NCBI GenBank assembly: GCA_017311315.1
Contig: CM029660.1
Span: forward strand, 13,999,430-14,063,429
Length of the DNA stretch: 64,000 bases
Direction: 5' to 3'
From: Dendrocalamus latiflorus
Taxonomy: Eukaryota; Streptophyta; Magnoliopsida; Poales; Poaceae
In this document: piece by piece, positions 12,201 to 23,622 of the stretch
Layout: each line of letters starts with the position of its first letter
Position numbering within the stretch: position 1 is the stretch's first letter
The notes under the pieces: model-generated
Database searches by the model: none
Seen by the model: the letters and a program-made list of their open reading frames with translations, nothing else
Told to the model about the DNA's origin: nothing
Translations under genes and position numbers: made by a program

Positions 12201-13352
12201 TCACATTCCTTATGTGCCTTTCAGTTGCAAGAGCATGAAAGTATTTGGTGTTTTCATCACCTAGTTTTGCCCATCAAGAAGTGCATCTCTTCCTCCAGTA
12301 CTTGTGTTGGTAATCTAAGAGTCTTGCAAAGTGAACTTTGATTATAGTTCTAAAGTTATTCTTCTCCAAGAAAAGGCACCTATGTTCTTCCAATTTGTCC
12401 ATGTAAACAATTATTGTTTTGTAGTTGTGGATCAAAATCTTTAATTGAGATATGGATTTGCTCCAATTTTTAAGCCCCCTGTGTAGATTTTTAAATTTGG
12501 CCAAAATTCTGGTTGCACTACTTGTTTGTGGAACTGGTAGGTTCCAAAATAAAGCAACTGCTTCCTTGAATCCTGGGTGCTCAGTCCAGAAGGGTTCAAA
12601 CCTGAAGAGGTAGGATTTGGGAATTATTGTATCAATGTGCACAACGCATGGTGCATGGTCCGAAGTATCTTTATGGAGGACATGTACTTTAGATTGAGGA
12701 AAGGAAGAGGTCCAGTTGGTTGAGGTAAAAAAACCAATCCAATTGTTCTAACAGAGGATCTTCTTGCATGTTACTCCAGGTATATGATCTGCCTTTGAGC
12801 GGCAGCTCTATGAGTCCAAGGCTACTGATGATGGAATTGAAAGTAAGTATGTCATTAACATTTCCCCTAGTTTGTTGAGATTTTCATATGATCAAATGAA
12901 GTTAAAATTCCCTAAGAGAATCCATTTTGTTGACCCAGAATATGCAATTGAAAAAGCCAATTAACAAATTCTTCTCTTCTTTGCCCTCGCATGGTCCATA
13001 AATGTTGACAAGAGTCCATTCATAGGAGTTGTGAAGTGAGGAGAACTCTATTATTGATCAAAGCGCGTGTTGAGTAAAGGGTTGCCAGTGAACACTAAGC
13101 TATTCCAAGGGTTAGGAGTCCCCTAGAAGCACCAAAAGAGGGGGAGAAGGAAAATTTATCAAGGTGCTTGGGTGCAAAATTGCGGATGTATGAGTGCTCA
13201 AAAGATTCTCTTTTGGTTTCCTGTAAACAGACGACTGAGCAAGCACCTTCCAAGATCTTATCTCGGATGGATTTCCATTTATTCAAGGAGTTTAGACCAC
13301 TAACATTCCAACATAAAATCTTCCAACTTCTAAAGTTTTGTGACTGATTCAT
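9240..13352 (-). pseudogene. LINE ORF2: endonuclease, reverse transcriptase and zf-RVT remnants
   Basis: Read right to left. Endonuclease start (ILCWNVSGLNS, VCLQETK) at 13095-13352, with further endonuclease similarity to about 12650 (LIELPLKGRSYTWSNMQ near 12730-12810). The reverse transcriptase has LKLDFEKAFDTIEHEA (11509-11706), GVRQGDPLSPLLFIL and IQYADDTLII (11234-11512), so the YADD catalytic pair is kept. The thumb region (GGRLTMVNVFLSLQSIY) is at 10870-11124. A zinc-binding zf-RVT region (CVLCHGQ...ETITHLFLQC type) lies around 9500-9720. Several stops and frameshifts show it is dead. Confidence 0.85.
10358..10869 (+). mobile_element. hAT-type MITE, 512 bp
   Basis: The terminal inverted repeats are TAGGGGTGGAAACGG and, on the other strand at the right end, TAGGGGTGGAAAACGG. 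The 8-bp duplication CTAAAGGC flanks it (10350-10357 and 10870-10877). The interior is rich in degenerate repeats of the type CGAATACGGATACGAATATT. It has no coding capacity and must rely on a hAT transposase elsewhere. The strand is arbitrary. Confidence 0.9.
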
Positions 13353-13799
13353 TAAAGCTTTGATAGATAGATAAACAAGATAGAAAGCACAACAAAACTA
13401 TCGTCGGCTTGAGTTGGAGGAAATTGCAAAAGCCATTATGGCATGTTCGATAAGGCAAAAACTAGGAGACCAGGTAGCCAAAAACCAAAAGTATGACCTG
13501 CCTATGTAAACCCTGCATCTCCCAACTACTGCTTTCTTTAATCTTCTTCTTTATCTTGGTGCGGCTTCATAACGGTCTCATCCATCAGTTTCCTCAAGGG
13601 GACTTGACCATAGCGATGCCCCCATTGAATCATGAGCGAGGTTGAAAGTCTAAGCATTTTTGAGGAGTCTTTTGTTACACATGGAATGGCCTCCTCTGCC
13701 TGCTTGTGAAGCTAATCTAGAGTGACAATTTCTAGTTCGATAGTAGGCGATGAAGAGGACTAATCTAGAGCTGAAACCTGTAGAGAGTTGGGGCTATGA

Positions 13800-16430
13800 T
13801 AGACTTGTGTCATTGTGGTTGTGCAATCCCTGGCAGTTGAGGGTCAGCAGCTTGCTTGTTCAGTCTTGGGCTCCTACGTAGGCCTTGAACCATCAAGGGA
13901 GTTGCTTTCTTGTAGCTTTGTCTACGCTTGGGTTTCGGGGAGGCAAGGATGTCGGAATAATCATCTTGCTGTTCAGGGATTTCCTCAATATGGACTGAAG
14001 AAGACTTCCATGGGGGGACTTGGGAAATGACTCCTAGAAAAGAAAAGTCTTCCAAAGAGTTCCCAAGCCTCTTGCCCTTCATATTAAAAGCTAAGTACCA
14101 TGTTCTCTTTAGTGACAATCCTTGAGAACGAATCAAGCTAGTGAGAGGGGGTTAACCATCCCCAATGGGATGCTGGCATTTTGAATAAGAACAGGATGAA
14201 GCAGCTCTAGAAACCTTGAATGACATGTTGAATGAATTGCATAAATGTTGGTCCTTGCGTGTTGGTAGTCAGCGATTATTGATGTTGGTAGAAGAGGTGG
14301 CGGCCTGAGCTTCAAATGGGATCATGGCCCAATGAGGGGAATCCACTTGAGGTTGAGATGAAGATTCTTGCTGTTGCTGAGAATTGGGGCCTGAGCACTC
14401 TGAGGTACCAAAGAGGTTGAAGAAACTGAAGCAGACTCCTGAGCTTGCATTTCTTGGCCCAATGGGAGGTGATCCCATTCGGCCCCTGTAGCTGAGACTC
14501 CTATTATTCCCATTCTTCATTTTGCAAGGGGGCTAGGGGCTCTTGCTGGTGGTTGTTTCTGTCATCATTATGCAGGTTGATTAAGTTTCTAGGAGGTCCT
14601 CATCCCCCGATGCGGCATCTGTGAAGTCTGAATTCATGACAAACACCTGGATTGTCTAGGATTCCCCAATTCCCCCAAGTCATTACTTTTCTTTATAACT
14701 AGATTTTCAGGGACTACCTCTACTAAAAGGTAAAGAACTTTAACTAACACTCTACCCCTGATCCTGTCGCTCGAATGCCATTCTAGGAGTTTGCCAAAGA
14801 AAGAGACGACATGGGCTATGGAGCGATGATTTAGGAGGTCCAACGAAAACCCCAAAAACATGATCCAACCCACTTTATTGAAATTGGTAGCTCACTAGTT
14901 TATAGCTTCATTATGTCGGTGGAACCTAAGTTCATGCTGGTCATTCAGGTGTTGTGGATTTTCAAAAATTAACATGCCCCTCTGAATTGGAGATCTGACT
15001 TGAAAAATTCCAACACTGAGCGTATGTGGGGAGCATCTTACCACAATGATATCGAGAGCACCTTGTATGAAGTCCTTGAAGTCCATGATAGCTTATGCTA
15101 TATCTTGTTCCTGGGGCGGCGGTATGATAGTTGCGATGGCGAAATCCTCATGCTAGGGTTGCGGTGGCTCTTGAAGCACCAGATCTGCCCCCAATAATCG
15201 AAACTGGCCACCATCTTCAATGAGAAGGCCTGCTAAAAGAAATCTCCCCAAATTACGGATTTGGAAATTGGCCATCAGGGAAGAATCAGGCGCTTTGGGG
15301 CAGTTTGTGTGGGGTGGTTTGCACTCAGATGAAGAGAAGAGGCATGAAGAAGCTAGGGAGATGAATCGATGGGAGCTTTGGGAGGCACGCCCCTCCCCCA
15401 TGCTGGGTCATGATGGTTCTTGCCGCTCTGATGGGCCAACAGTTCATTCCTTGGGCAACAAGCAGGAACCCACTTCCTATTAGCACGAGACCAAGAAGAG
15501 AAGTAGACCGGGGCTTTGTGACCATAATTAGAGTAGGCCCAACAACAGATCTAATTGCGACAATTTATTGCTGAGTGACCTCCACTCAAACACCTAGTGC
15601 AAGAAACTATTGAAGTCACTGACACCAAAAGTAGGAGCAGATTTAAGGGGCACCCATTGTGACTTTGAACTCCCCAATTTGGGTAGTGGAGTACGAGGTA
15701 AGCAAGAACTAATCAATCTGATTGCCCAACCAGAAAAACTTTGCACTCTGAAGCATGAGGAATATGCACCGATAAAGAGCCAATTTTAATTGAATCAAGA
15801 TTATCAAAGAACTAAACCATCGGCTTTGCAGCAAACGAGACTTTCTTCCGAGCAGAGGAGTCACTCTGAGAGCGGTTTTTCTTATGAGATGATACAATCA
15901 TCCACTCATTGTGATGTTCCAATAGCCATCGACTGTGTTCTTCTGGTAATCCACACCTCTATCCCTCCATAAGTGGAAGTGGATAGTGAAGTAATTGGTG
16001 GAAAGAATCTTAAGTCGATGAACAAGTAAACCAACTTGCTTGGACAATACAAAGAAGTGAAAGCCAAAGTCATATGCCCTTTTAACCTGAAAGCCCATTT
16101 GATCCCCTCCTAAACAACACTGAAGAACTTTGCCGACAAAATCTTCAGAAAGTCGAAATAGGAAGCGCAAGAAAGAAACCAAATTAGAAAACCAGAGCTT
16201 TTGGATGAGGTGAGATGAACCCCAGTGCCATACCTTAAGGAAACCTGACTTGGAATCTCTTACCTAGCGAGAAGTCCCAACCCAAGGACAACTCGCTCAC
16301 CATGAAGCGAAGGTCCTAGGAAGGCACGTGGAAGCCTAAAGAGAGCTATTGAAGGTGGAAGAACTCAAGGTTGAAGAGATCGCCATGGGAGTCGCCCAAG
16401 CAGGCTTGGGAGAGAGGCGCCATCTTCAGT
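13800..16430 (-). pseudogene. LINE ORF1 (DUF4283/nucleic-acid-binding type) remnant
   Basis: Open fragments on the minus strand upstream of the endonuclease. A basic tail carries RRSPRLNKQAADPQ (13810-14136), like the RRSSRL motif near the end of plant LINE ORF1. At 15898-16182 is a stretch that fits the DUF4283 region. A likely original start (ATG GCG CCT...) lies near 16424. Frames are broken many times. Confidence 0.6.
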
Positions 16431-17508
16431 CCATGCCACTTTATCTTCTCCTTCGATTTATCCCTAAATTCACCTCTCTCTTCCTCTTCTTTACTGTTCA
16501 TCGTTGCCAATGCTATTGTAAATAAACTGTGTGAATGTGATCTATGATTGTGATGTGGAATCTATGATGTTTGTTTAGCTCTCTGCTTAAGTTTATTTTA
16601 GTACTGTTCATGTTATCATTAGTTTAATTCTAGAATTATGCCCTATTAATTTGTGTTTTGTGAATTGTAATATGTGATTGTGAGATGTTCTATGATACTT
16701 GTGCAATCAGTGATCAGTTAGTAGTTTAGTACTAATTTTAGCAGTGCTAATTGTGATTTATGTTAGAGAGTAAAGAGCTTGTGATCTCTTGTGATTTGTG
16801 TAAGAAGTTAGCTTTGTGAGTTGTGCTTGTGTTCAGTGTTCTGTTAGTCCAGTATTTGTGTTTGACTTTGTGTTAACTTGCATGAGTTAGCTAGTCAGCA
16901 ATCATTATTCTCCCCTTTCTATCTCGATCCCCTCCTTGTTTCTAAACCCCCTAGTGCTTCTTGACTCCCTCCTTTCTCCTTTTTGTAGTCAATCTATGGT
17001 TAGGTCATGCGATCGCATGTTCATAGTTGTTTGTTGTGTTGTCTTGTGCCACCATCATCAAGTTAGTCATCGATCATTTGCCCTTCTTTTTTTCTTGACT
17101 CCTTCCGTGCTTCTCAACTTCCTCGTTCTGTCTCACAGTTGGTAGTTAGTTAGGTCGTCAGTCAATAGTTTAGCATGTTCCTTCATGTAGTCAATCGTTG
17201 TGTTATTCATTTGGTCGTGTGATGTCAATTCGTATGTTCGTTCATCCCATCGTCTGTTCATTTAGTTCATCCGTAGTTTCATCTGTGCGACTAGGGTTCG
17301 TTTGGTCATTTTTTTATTTTAGTTCATTCGGCCAACTAGTTAGTTCATTTTAGGTTTAGTTTGCTATTTTGTTCCCCGTTTAGACTGATCTAGCTTTAGC
17401 TGAGCATCAGTAGCCTTAGTCTAGTCCCTGTGGAGAATACGACACTTGTCGCTATTTCAGTGGCAACCCGTGCACTTGCGGGTGTGCTATTTTTGCATAA
17501 TCACCCAT

Positions 17509-18720
17509 GTACATACAAATGAGACTTGGATCAGTGCCATGCATGAGGAGTTAGTGTACTTTGAGGGAAATAATGTCTGGATCTTAGTTGAGCCTCCCCA
17601 CGATCACAATGTCATAGGAACCAAGTGGGTTTTTAAGAACAAACAGAGTGAGGATGGGGTAGTTTTTTGGAATAAGGCCAGACTTATAGCTCAGAGCTTT
17701 ACCAAGGTAGAGGGATTAGGCTTTGACGAGACTTTTGCACCTGTTGCTCAATTAGAAGTTGTTATAATTCTCTTAACATTTGCAGCCTCTAAGGGTTTTG
17801 ACTGTATCAAATGGATGTTATGAGTGCCTTTCTTAATGCTTTTATAGAAGAAGTCTATGTTAATCAACCTTCTAAGTTTGAGAGTTCAAAGTTTTCAAAT
17901 CATATCAACAAATTGTCCAAACCCTTGTATGGCCTTAAGCAAACCTCTAGAGCTTGGTATGATAGGCTTAAGTTATTTTTACAGAAAATGGTTTTTAGAT
18001 GGGCAAGGTTGACAATACATTGTTCATCCTCAGGCATGGTAGTGATCTCCTTTTAGTGCAAATCTATGTGGATGATATTATTTTTTATGGCTCATCTAAT
18101 GCTTTAGTTTCCATGTTTTCATATACTGTGAGTAGGGAGTTTGAAACGAGCATGATGGGGGAATTGACATACTTCCTTGGATTCCAAATGAAACAAGCGA
18201 GGCAAGGTACATATGTGCATCAAGCCAAGTACACCAATGACCTGCTTCAAAGCTTTGACATCAGGAGTAGCAAGCTAATCTCAACTCTGATGGCTTCTAC
18301 TTTGACTTTTGATCCAGATGAGGATGGTGATCCTGTTGATCAGAAGGAGTATCATAGCATGATTGGCTCCTTTCTCTATCTCACAGTATCAAGGTCGTAC
18401 ATACACTTCGTTATGTGTCTATGCACTCGATTTCGGACTTTCCCTTGAGCATCTTACTGCCAAGCGGTGAAGCACATCTTCAAGTACCTTCAGTCTACTC
18501 TCAAGGTTAAACTTTGGTATTCTTCTTCCTGCCTCTCTGCATGCTTCTCAGATGCAGACTTTGGGATTGTAGGATACATAGAAAAAGGACTTCGGGCACT
18601 TGTCATTTCTTATATACATCTCTTGTCTATTTCTCAAATGCGACTTTGGGATTGTAGGATTCTTCTTGGTTTTCTAACTTGCAGGGAGAATTGGGGCTTA
18701 TTCATCATATGGGACTGTTG
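17509..18720 (+). pseudogene. Copia reverse transcriptase/RNase H remnant (SIRE-type)
   Basis: It starts with AMHEELVYFE, then VIGTKWVFKNKQSEDG, MSAFLNAFIEEVYVNQP (after a frameshift near 17815), KPLYGLKQTSRAWYDRL, and the catalytic IYVDDIIFYGSS at about 18061-18096, then ELTYFLGFQMKQ. RNase H-like sequence follows weakly to about 18720. At least two frameshifts and several stops are present. The YVDD catalytic motif is kept. Confidence 0.85.
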
Positions 18721-20310
18721 AGAGGGGGAGTTTGCTTTTCTTGCATGCATGTGTAATATATTGCATATCTACCTTCAATGCTTGCATTGTAATATAATAT
18801 GGAGCTTTGTCTATTATCCATCCTCATATTCTGTAATCAGTTACGCCTGCTTAAATGAGCTTTATTTATCATATGCTTACGTGTGAAGCTAAGCATGTGT
18901 CATAACTAACTTTATAAAAATTACTCAACTTGAACTAAAACAAGTCAAGGCTGAATAATTTGAATAGTTTAGCTTTAGTGACCATTTTCTAATTCCTGCC
19001 GTACCAAAGTGTTTAGTTGTGTTTTGAGTCTGAGTTTAGCTTAGGTAGAGCTTTTTAGTGTCATTGTGAATCATTTGTTATCTCTTACCTTTTCATTGCT
19101 TTAAATGATCTCAACTATGCTTGTAATTGCATCTCAACATTTCTTTCTCATGAGACTGCTTACTATTGCACTTGACATGAACTTAGGGAAGTTACATGTA
19201 ACCAAGACCATTTTCTTAAGCTCTTTGCTTAATGTGGTCAATAATGGCTTGAGATCAATCAAATTGACTGAACGAAGGTAATTCAAATTGGTTGAAACTC
19301 AGGAGGCAGCTATAGATTGCTCCTAGTCTAAGACTTACTTTACTGAGATAGATAATACAAATGTGAGTTACAATTTGGTTGAAGCTTAGAAGAAAGATGT
19401 AGATGGCTCCTAGTCTAGGACTTACATTATTGAGATAGACCATTCAAATGTGAATTACAATCTGGACTAAAGCTTGGGGGCAGCTATAGGTGGCTCCCAG
19501 TTTAGGACTTACTCTACCATGATAAGTCATTTATCTAGTCAATTGCAATGTTCAATAGGCTTTTATCTTAAGTGAGTCATTTTGGAGCTATTTCGCACAT
19601 TTCTTGTTTGATCTAGTATCTTAGCTCATTTTGTACTCTGCCATATCATGACACTGATTACGATCTCTCTAGCTATACTTTTTATTTTGAGACACCTGAC
19701 ATGTTTTAAATCATGTAATCACATCTAGCTAGTTATGGCCTGCTTTGCTCTCTATGTTCTTACATGATACAGCAAGCTATTTTTTAAAGCATGGATTTGT
19801 GAAATATTTTTTCATTGATTTGGATAATTTTCAAAGTCCCCAATACAACTAAAATCTAAAAATTATGAAAATAGTTATTCTTGCCTTTTAGTCTTTCCTG
19901 ATTTCTTCCTTGCCTTTCTTAATGAGTTTATTGTCAAAGGGGGAGAAATAGTGGAAAAAATGTATGATTTAGGCTAAGGTTAGGCTAAGGGGGAGAAAAA
20001 TGAGATTTCTAAATTTATTGAAGATCTTATTGGGTTTGTTCAAGCTTCATCTCACCATGATCAAAGTCAAATGAATAATTGTTCTTTCATATGAACATAT
20101 AGTGACATTTTTGCAAGTTCAAGTGGTTTTTGAGTGCTTGTATTGAAATCTACTCTTTCTAGTTTCTCCACTCTATTTTCTAGCTCACTTTGCCATTTTC
20201 ATCTTCTATTCCTATCTTGAGTCAAGTTGAGTTCCTTTATGCAAAACTCTCGTCTTATTTCCAAAATCAGCTCAACTTTGCATTTTTTGGAAGTATTGTC
20301 AACGTGTTCA
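18721..20310 (+). other. 3' non-coding spacer of the SIRE-type element
   Basis: No convincing ORF. It begins with GAGAGGGGGAGTTTGC after the pol end and contains AAAGGGGGAGAAATAG (about 19936), both common in the long spacer between pol and 3' LTR of SIRE-type elements. An 87-bp triplicate lies within it. Confidence 0.6.
19284..19540 (+). repeat. Three tandem copies of an 87-bp unit
   Basis: The block CAAATTGGTTGAAACTC / CAATTTGGTTGAAGCTT / CAATCTGGACTAAAGCTT recurs at 19284, 19371 and 19458, an exact 87-bp period. Each is followed by GCTCCTAGTCTARGACTTAC or a close variant. Confidence 0.85.
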
Positions 20311-20323
20311 TCAAGGGGGAGAT
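20311..20323 (+). promoter_or_regulatory. Polypurine tract before SIRE-type 3' LTR
   Basis: TCAAGGGGGAGAT immediately upstream of the LTR start TGAAAGACCATG. Confidence 0.75.
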
Positions 20324-21329
20324 TGAAAGACCATGTGAGATTGTTACTGGTCAATATGTGATGAACAATTAGCACATTTGTTAAGTTGAATTTTGTCTAT
20401 GCAAAATTACCTCAGTTTTTAGTGTTGCTAGTAGTCAGCCGATCTGACTGATTTGCAGAGCTGGTCAGACCGGTGAGAGAGACTTGCGCTGAAAATGCAT
20501 AGGGAGGTCTGATCGACATGGAATGAGTGGCCAGACTGGGCCAGGTGTCTTTTGTGCATTTTTGGGGGGTTTTGGACCAAACTATTGTGTAGAATTATTT
20601 AGGGTTGAGTTGCATTAGATCTCACTGGAAATTGAGTTGTGAGGCAAAACTAGATAGAGAAACAATGAAATTCTAGAGATGGCGTTCTGGTGGAGTTAGG
20701 TAGCTTGACTGGGAAGTCTAACCAACATGGAGTCGCCGGTTAGATCGACCCTAGCGGTCTGACCGGCCATGTAATGGCAATCAGACCAGTTGAGATTTGG
20801 TGTTCTGGGATTTTGGGCGATTGGGAGATTTGTAACAGCCCAGATTTTCAGCAAAATAAAAATAAATAAATAAATAATTAAAAATTAATTAAAATAAAAT
20901 TTAAATTAAAATAAGTATTTTTGTGCCTAAATTTTAAATTTGGATTTGCCCTGAATTTCTGTTTTTGAAAAAGCTGGATTTGAAAAGCATTTTCAGAAAA
21001 ACCTAAAATTATTAAATAAAATGATATTTTGATTTTCTATAAAAATCTTATGTCAAATTAATCATTTGGATTTATTTGGCTCTTGTTTGATTTTTCTGAG
21101 TTTTCAGGAGTTTAAAATGTATTTTTGAAATTAAAAGTATTTTAAAGTATGAAAATTAAATACCAACATTAGTTGGAAATATTTTTTTATTAAGTCCAAA
21201 ATGTCACCAGGAGATTCTCTGAATTTTTCTGGAAATTTTGGAGTTACTTTCATAATGTTCTCAGGCTTAATGAAATTTCCAAGCATTTCTGAAAATCTGA
21301 AAAAAAATAAAAATCCAAACCTCTCCCCT

Positions 21330-22110
21330 CTCCTCCGGCCGCCACGTGGACGGCCGGATTCCACCCACGCCGGCCCGGCCGATCCCGCCTCCCTCCCCTC
21401 CCAGGTTGCCACGCGTCCGGCCCGGGTCATCCGACCCCCACACGCCTCGGCCCATCTGGCCATCCGTCCCCGCTCCCATCCTCCACCACCCGATCTCCAT
21501 CCGACCCACGGCCCCCCACTCCCACACCTCCCTTCGCCTCTCTCTGCCCCACCTGCCAGGGTCGTCTTCCACCCCGCCTCCTCCTTCCTCCCGCGCCGCC
21601 GCCGCCCGCAACGGCCACCCCGCCCTACCCGGCCGTGCCCCCACATCGCCTGCCCTCGCGCGCCACCCGGTCTCCTTCCCCGCACGACCCGCTCGCACCT
21701 AACGCCCACGCCCCCATCTTCGGCCGCAACCGCCGCCACGACCCCGTCTCTCCGGTGAGCAATTAGCGCTGCCCCTCCCCTCCCCGAGCCTATTTAAGGC
21801 CCTCCCTAGCTCCGCCTCTCCTCGCCCATTCTCCCGCCGCCCTCAGCTTCCCCCCTCCGCTGCTCTAGAGCCCCGCGCCGTGCACCACCACCTCCGCCGC
21901 CGCCTCGGGCTTCGGCGAGAAATCACCGCCGGCCCAAGCCTCCTCCCTCCCAGCCGACGCCACCATCGCCTCTGCCGCGTTCGTCACGTCAGCATCACGT
22001 GCTTGCGTGGCAAGTGAGGTGGCACCCGGTGGCAGCCACCTCGGCGCTCTCCCCGCCCCGTCAGCGCCCCACGCCACCTCAGCCCCGCCCGAGTCCATGG
22101 ACCCGGTCTA
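21330..22110 (+). promoter_or_regulatory. GC-rich promoter-like segment of the solo LTR
   Basis: A sharp rise in C and CpG content within an AT-rich LTR. CTATTTAAGG near 21790 is followed by pyrimidine-rich sequence, which fits a core promoter. The overlapping proline/arginine-rich ORFs on both strands are by-products of composition. Confidence 0.5.
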
Positions 22111-23476
22111 CATGGACCGGGCCCACTGTCAGTCTCTCTGGATCAGGGCTGACGCCATAATTCTGATTTTCCTTTAGGGAAATAATTCCAATAATCCCTG
22201 CTGACGCCATAAATCTCTTTTTCAGTAGAAAAATAATTCCAGAAAATCCCCTTTTTCCATTTCTTTGAATTTAAACTTTCCGGAGCCCGTTCTTCTTCGT
22301 CCTAACTCCGATTTGACCCATTCAAAGTTCTAAATTCATCAAAAATTTCCCTCTATCCATTTATGGCCTCAATTCAATTATTTGAAGTCAATTTGAATTT
22401 AATTTGAATTTATTTGAATTTGGTGGGTTATTTTCATGTGTAGACTTCGACGATTCGGGAAAATTCGACGACGAAGGTTCAAACCAATTTGAAGAGCAAG
22501 GTAAGTCACACTCCTTGATCATGTTGATCCCAGATTTCAAAATAAAACTATGTTGTTTTAAATTATATTGCATGCATATTTTTATTCAACGTATTTCAAT
22601 TCAGTTTTGAATTTAGTTAATACCTGTTTGTTATTACCTCCTTTGACATTGAATTCCCTGATACCTTGTCACCCTAGATCAAACCCTAGTTAGTACATTA
22701 GTATTGACTAGAGAACGTTTTATCAAATGCTTAGACTTGCATAGTTGTAATATTTGTTTTGGGGATACCTTTTCACATAAAATGATGAGCTTTTCACATG
22801 AAATGATAAGTTTCCTAAATGTACTCTTGACTTTGGTGAGTCAAGGAGGTTTATGAAATATTTTGAAAATGAAATATAAAACCTGGTTTAGACTTAGGCA
22901 ATTGGTTAGATTGGTGGGTGCAGTCATGCCCTGTTGGTTGGAGCCGCAGTGGTTGATTGTTGTGCACAGGGGTATGTGGTTGAGCCTAAGTCAGATTAAG
23001 GACTGGTCTGTGAGCTACTGTTGCAAAGCCCTAATCGTACTACCACATGGCTGGTATGGGACAGCCCTGGCTGAATAATTTGTGAAGTCCCAACCTGAGT
23101 CAAGTCGTAGGTTGAAAGTGAGCGTGGTTGGTGCCATGTGAAGTCTCACTTGGGCGAGTGTGGTTAAGCCATGAGAAGTCTCGTCTAGGCTCAAGAGGGG
23201 GCCTCGGTCTAGTGGATTCCTTACTGTGGTGAAACCTTAGAGTTGGCTCGACCAGGTTGAAGGCTTTGCATTGTAAAGGCCTTGTCGCGACTCCCCGCCG
23301 CACACCAAAGGAAATGTGTAACTCGCGTGGCAAAAAAGGATGATCGTGTCTTGTAGGTAAAGATGTACAACCTTTGCAGAGTGTATAATCTATCCTGGAT
23401 AGCCATGCCCACGGTCATGGGCATGCTGAGTAAAAGTTTTTCATGGATTAGACTTTGTTTTTCAAAAATGTTTTCG

Positions 23477-23622
23477 AAAACCTTGTGGACGGATGGAATC
23501 CACGAGAGATGAAAACCTTGCGGATGGATGGAATCCATGAGAGATTGAAATCTGGTGAATGGATGGAATTCATCAGAGTTGCGCAGTGAAAGCGTGTGGA
23601 TGGATGGAATCCATACGTGAGC
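23477..23622 (+). repeat. Four tandem units of about 35 bp with GGATGGAATCCA
   Basis: Units begin near 23477, 23512, 23548 and 23588, each with GGATGGATGGAATCCAT or a close variant. The counterpart in the young element is the ATCC-rich stretch at 26023-26095. Confidence 0.75.

Larger units (their letters stand above)
9133..16437 (-). mobile_element. L1-type LINE, near full length, decayed
   Basis: Minus strand. The 3' end is a short A tail (T7 at 9133-9139). The 5' end near 16437 is followed by ACTTTATCTTCTCC (16438-16451), which duplicates ACTTTATGATCTCC (9119-9132) with two mismatches. ORF1 is on the right and ORF2 (endonuclease, reverse transcriptase, zf-RVT) on the left. A 512-bp hAT MITE interrupts it at 10358-10869. 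Confidence 0.85.
8013..17503 (+). mobile_element. Solo LTR (about 2.2 kb without insert), Tat/Athila-like end, split by a LINE
   Basis: It starts TGGCATGC, ends GCATAATCA and is flanked by the 5-bp duplication CCCAT (8008-8012 and 17504-17508). The last part (GTGGAGAATACGACACTT and following bases) resembles the 3' ends of grass Tat/Athila LTRs. After removing the LINE at 9133-16437 and one copy of its TSD, about 2,170 bp remain. No internal domain is seen, so it most likely arose by LTR-LTR recombination. The C-rich open frames at 8177-9141 lie inside it and are not convincing genes. Confidence 0.8.

Noticed and set aside
21131..21758. ORFs of up to 202 codons in the solo LTR
   Set aside because: Same GC-rich composition effect, overlapping on both strands, with no domain.
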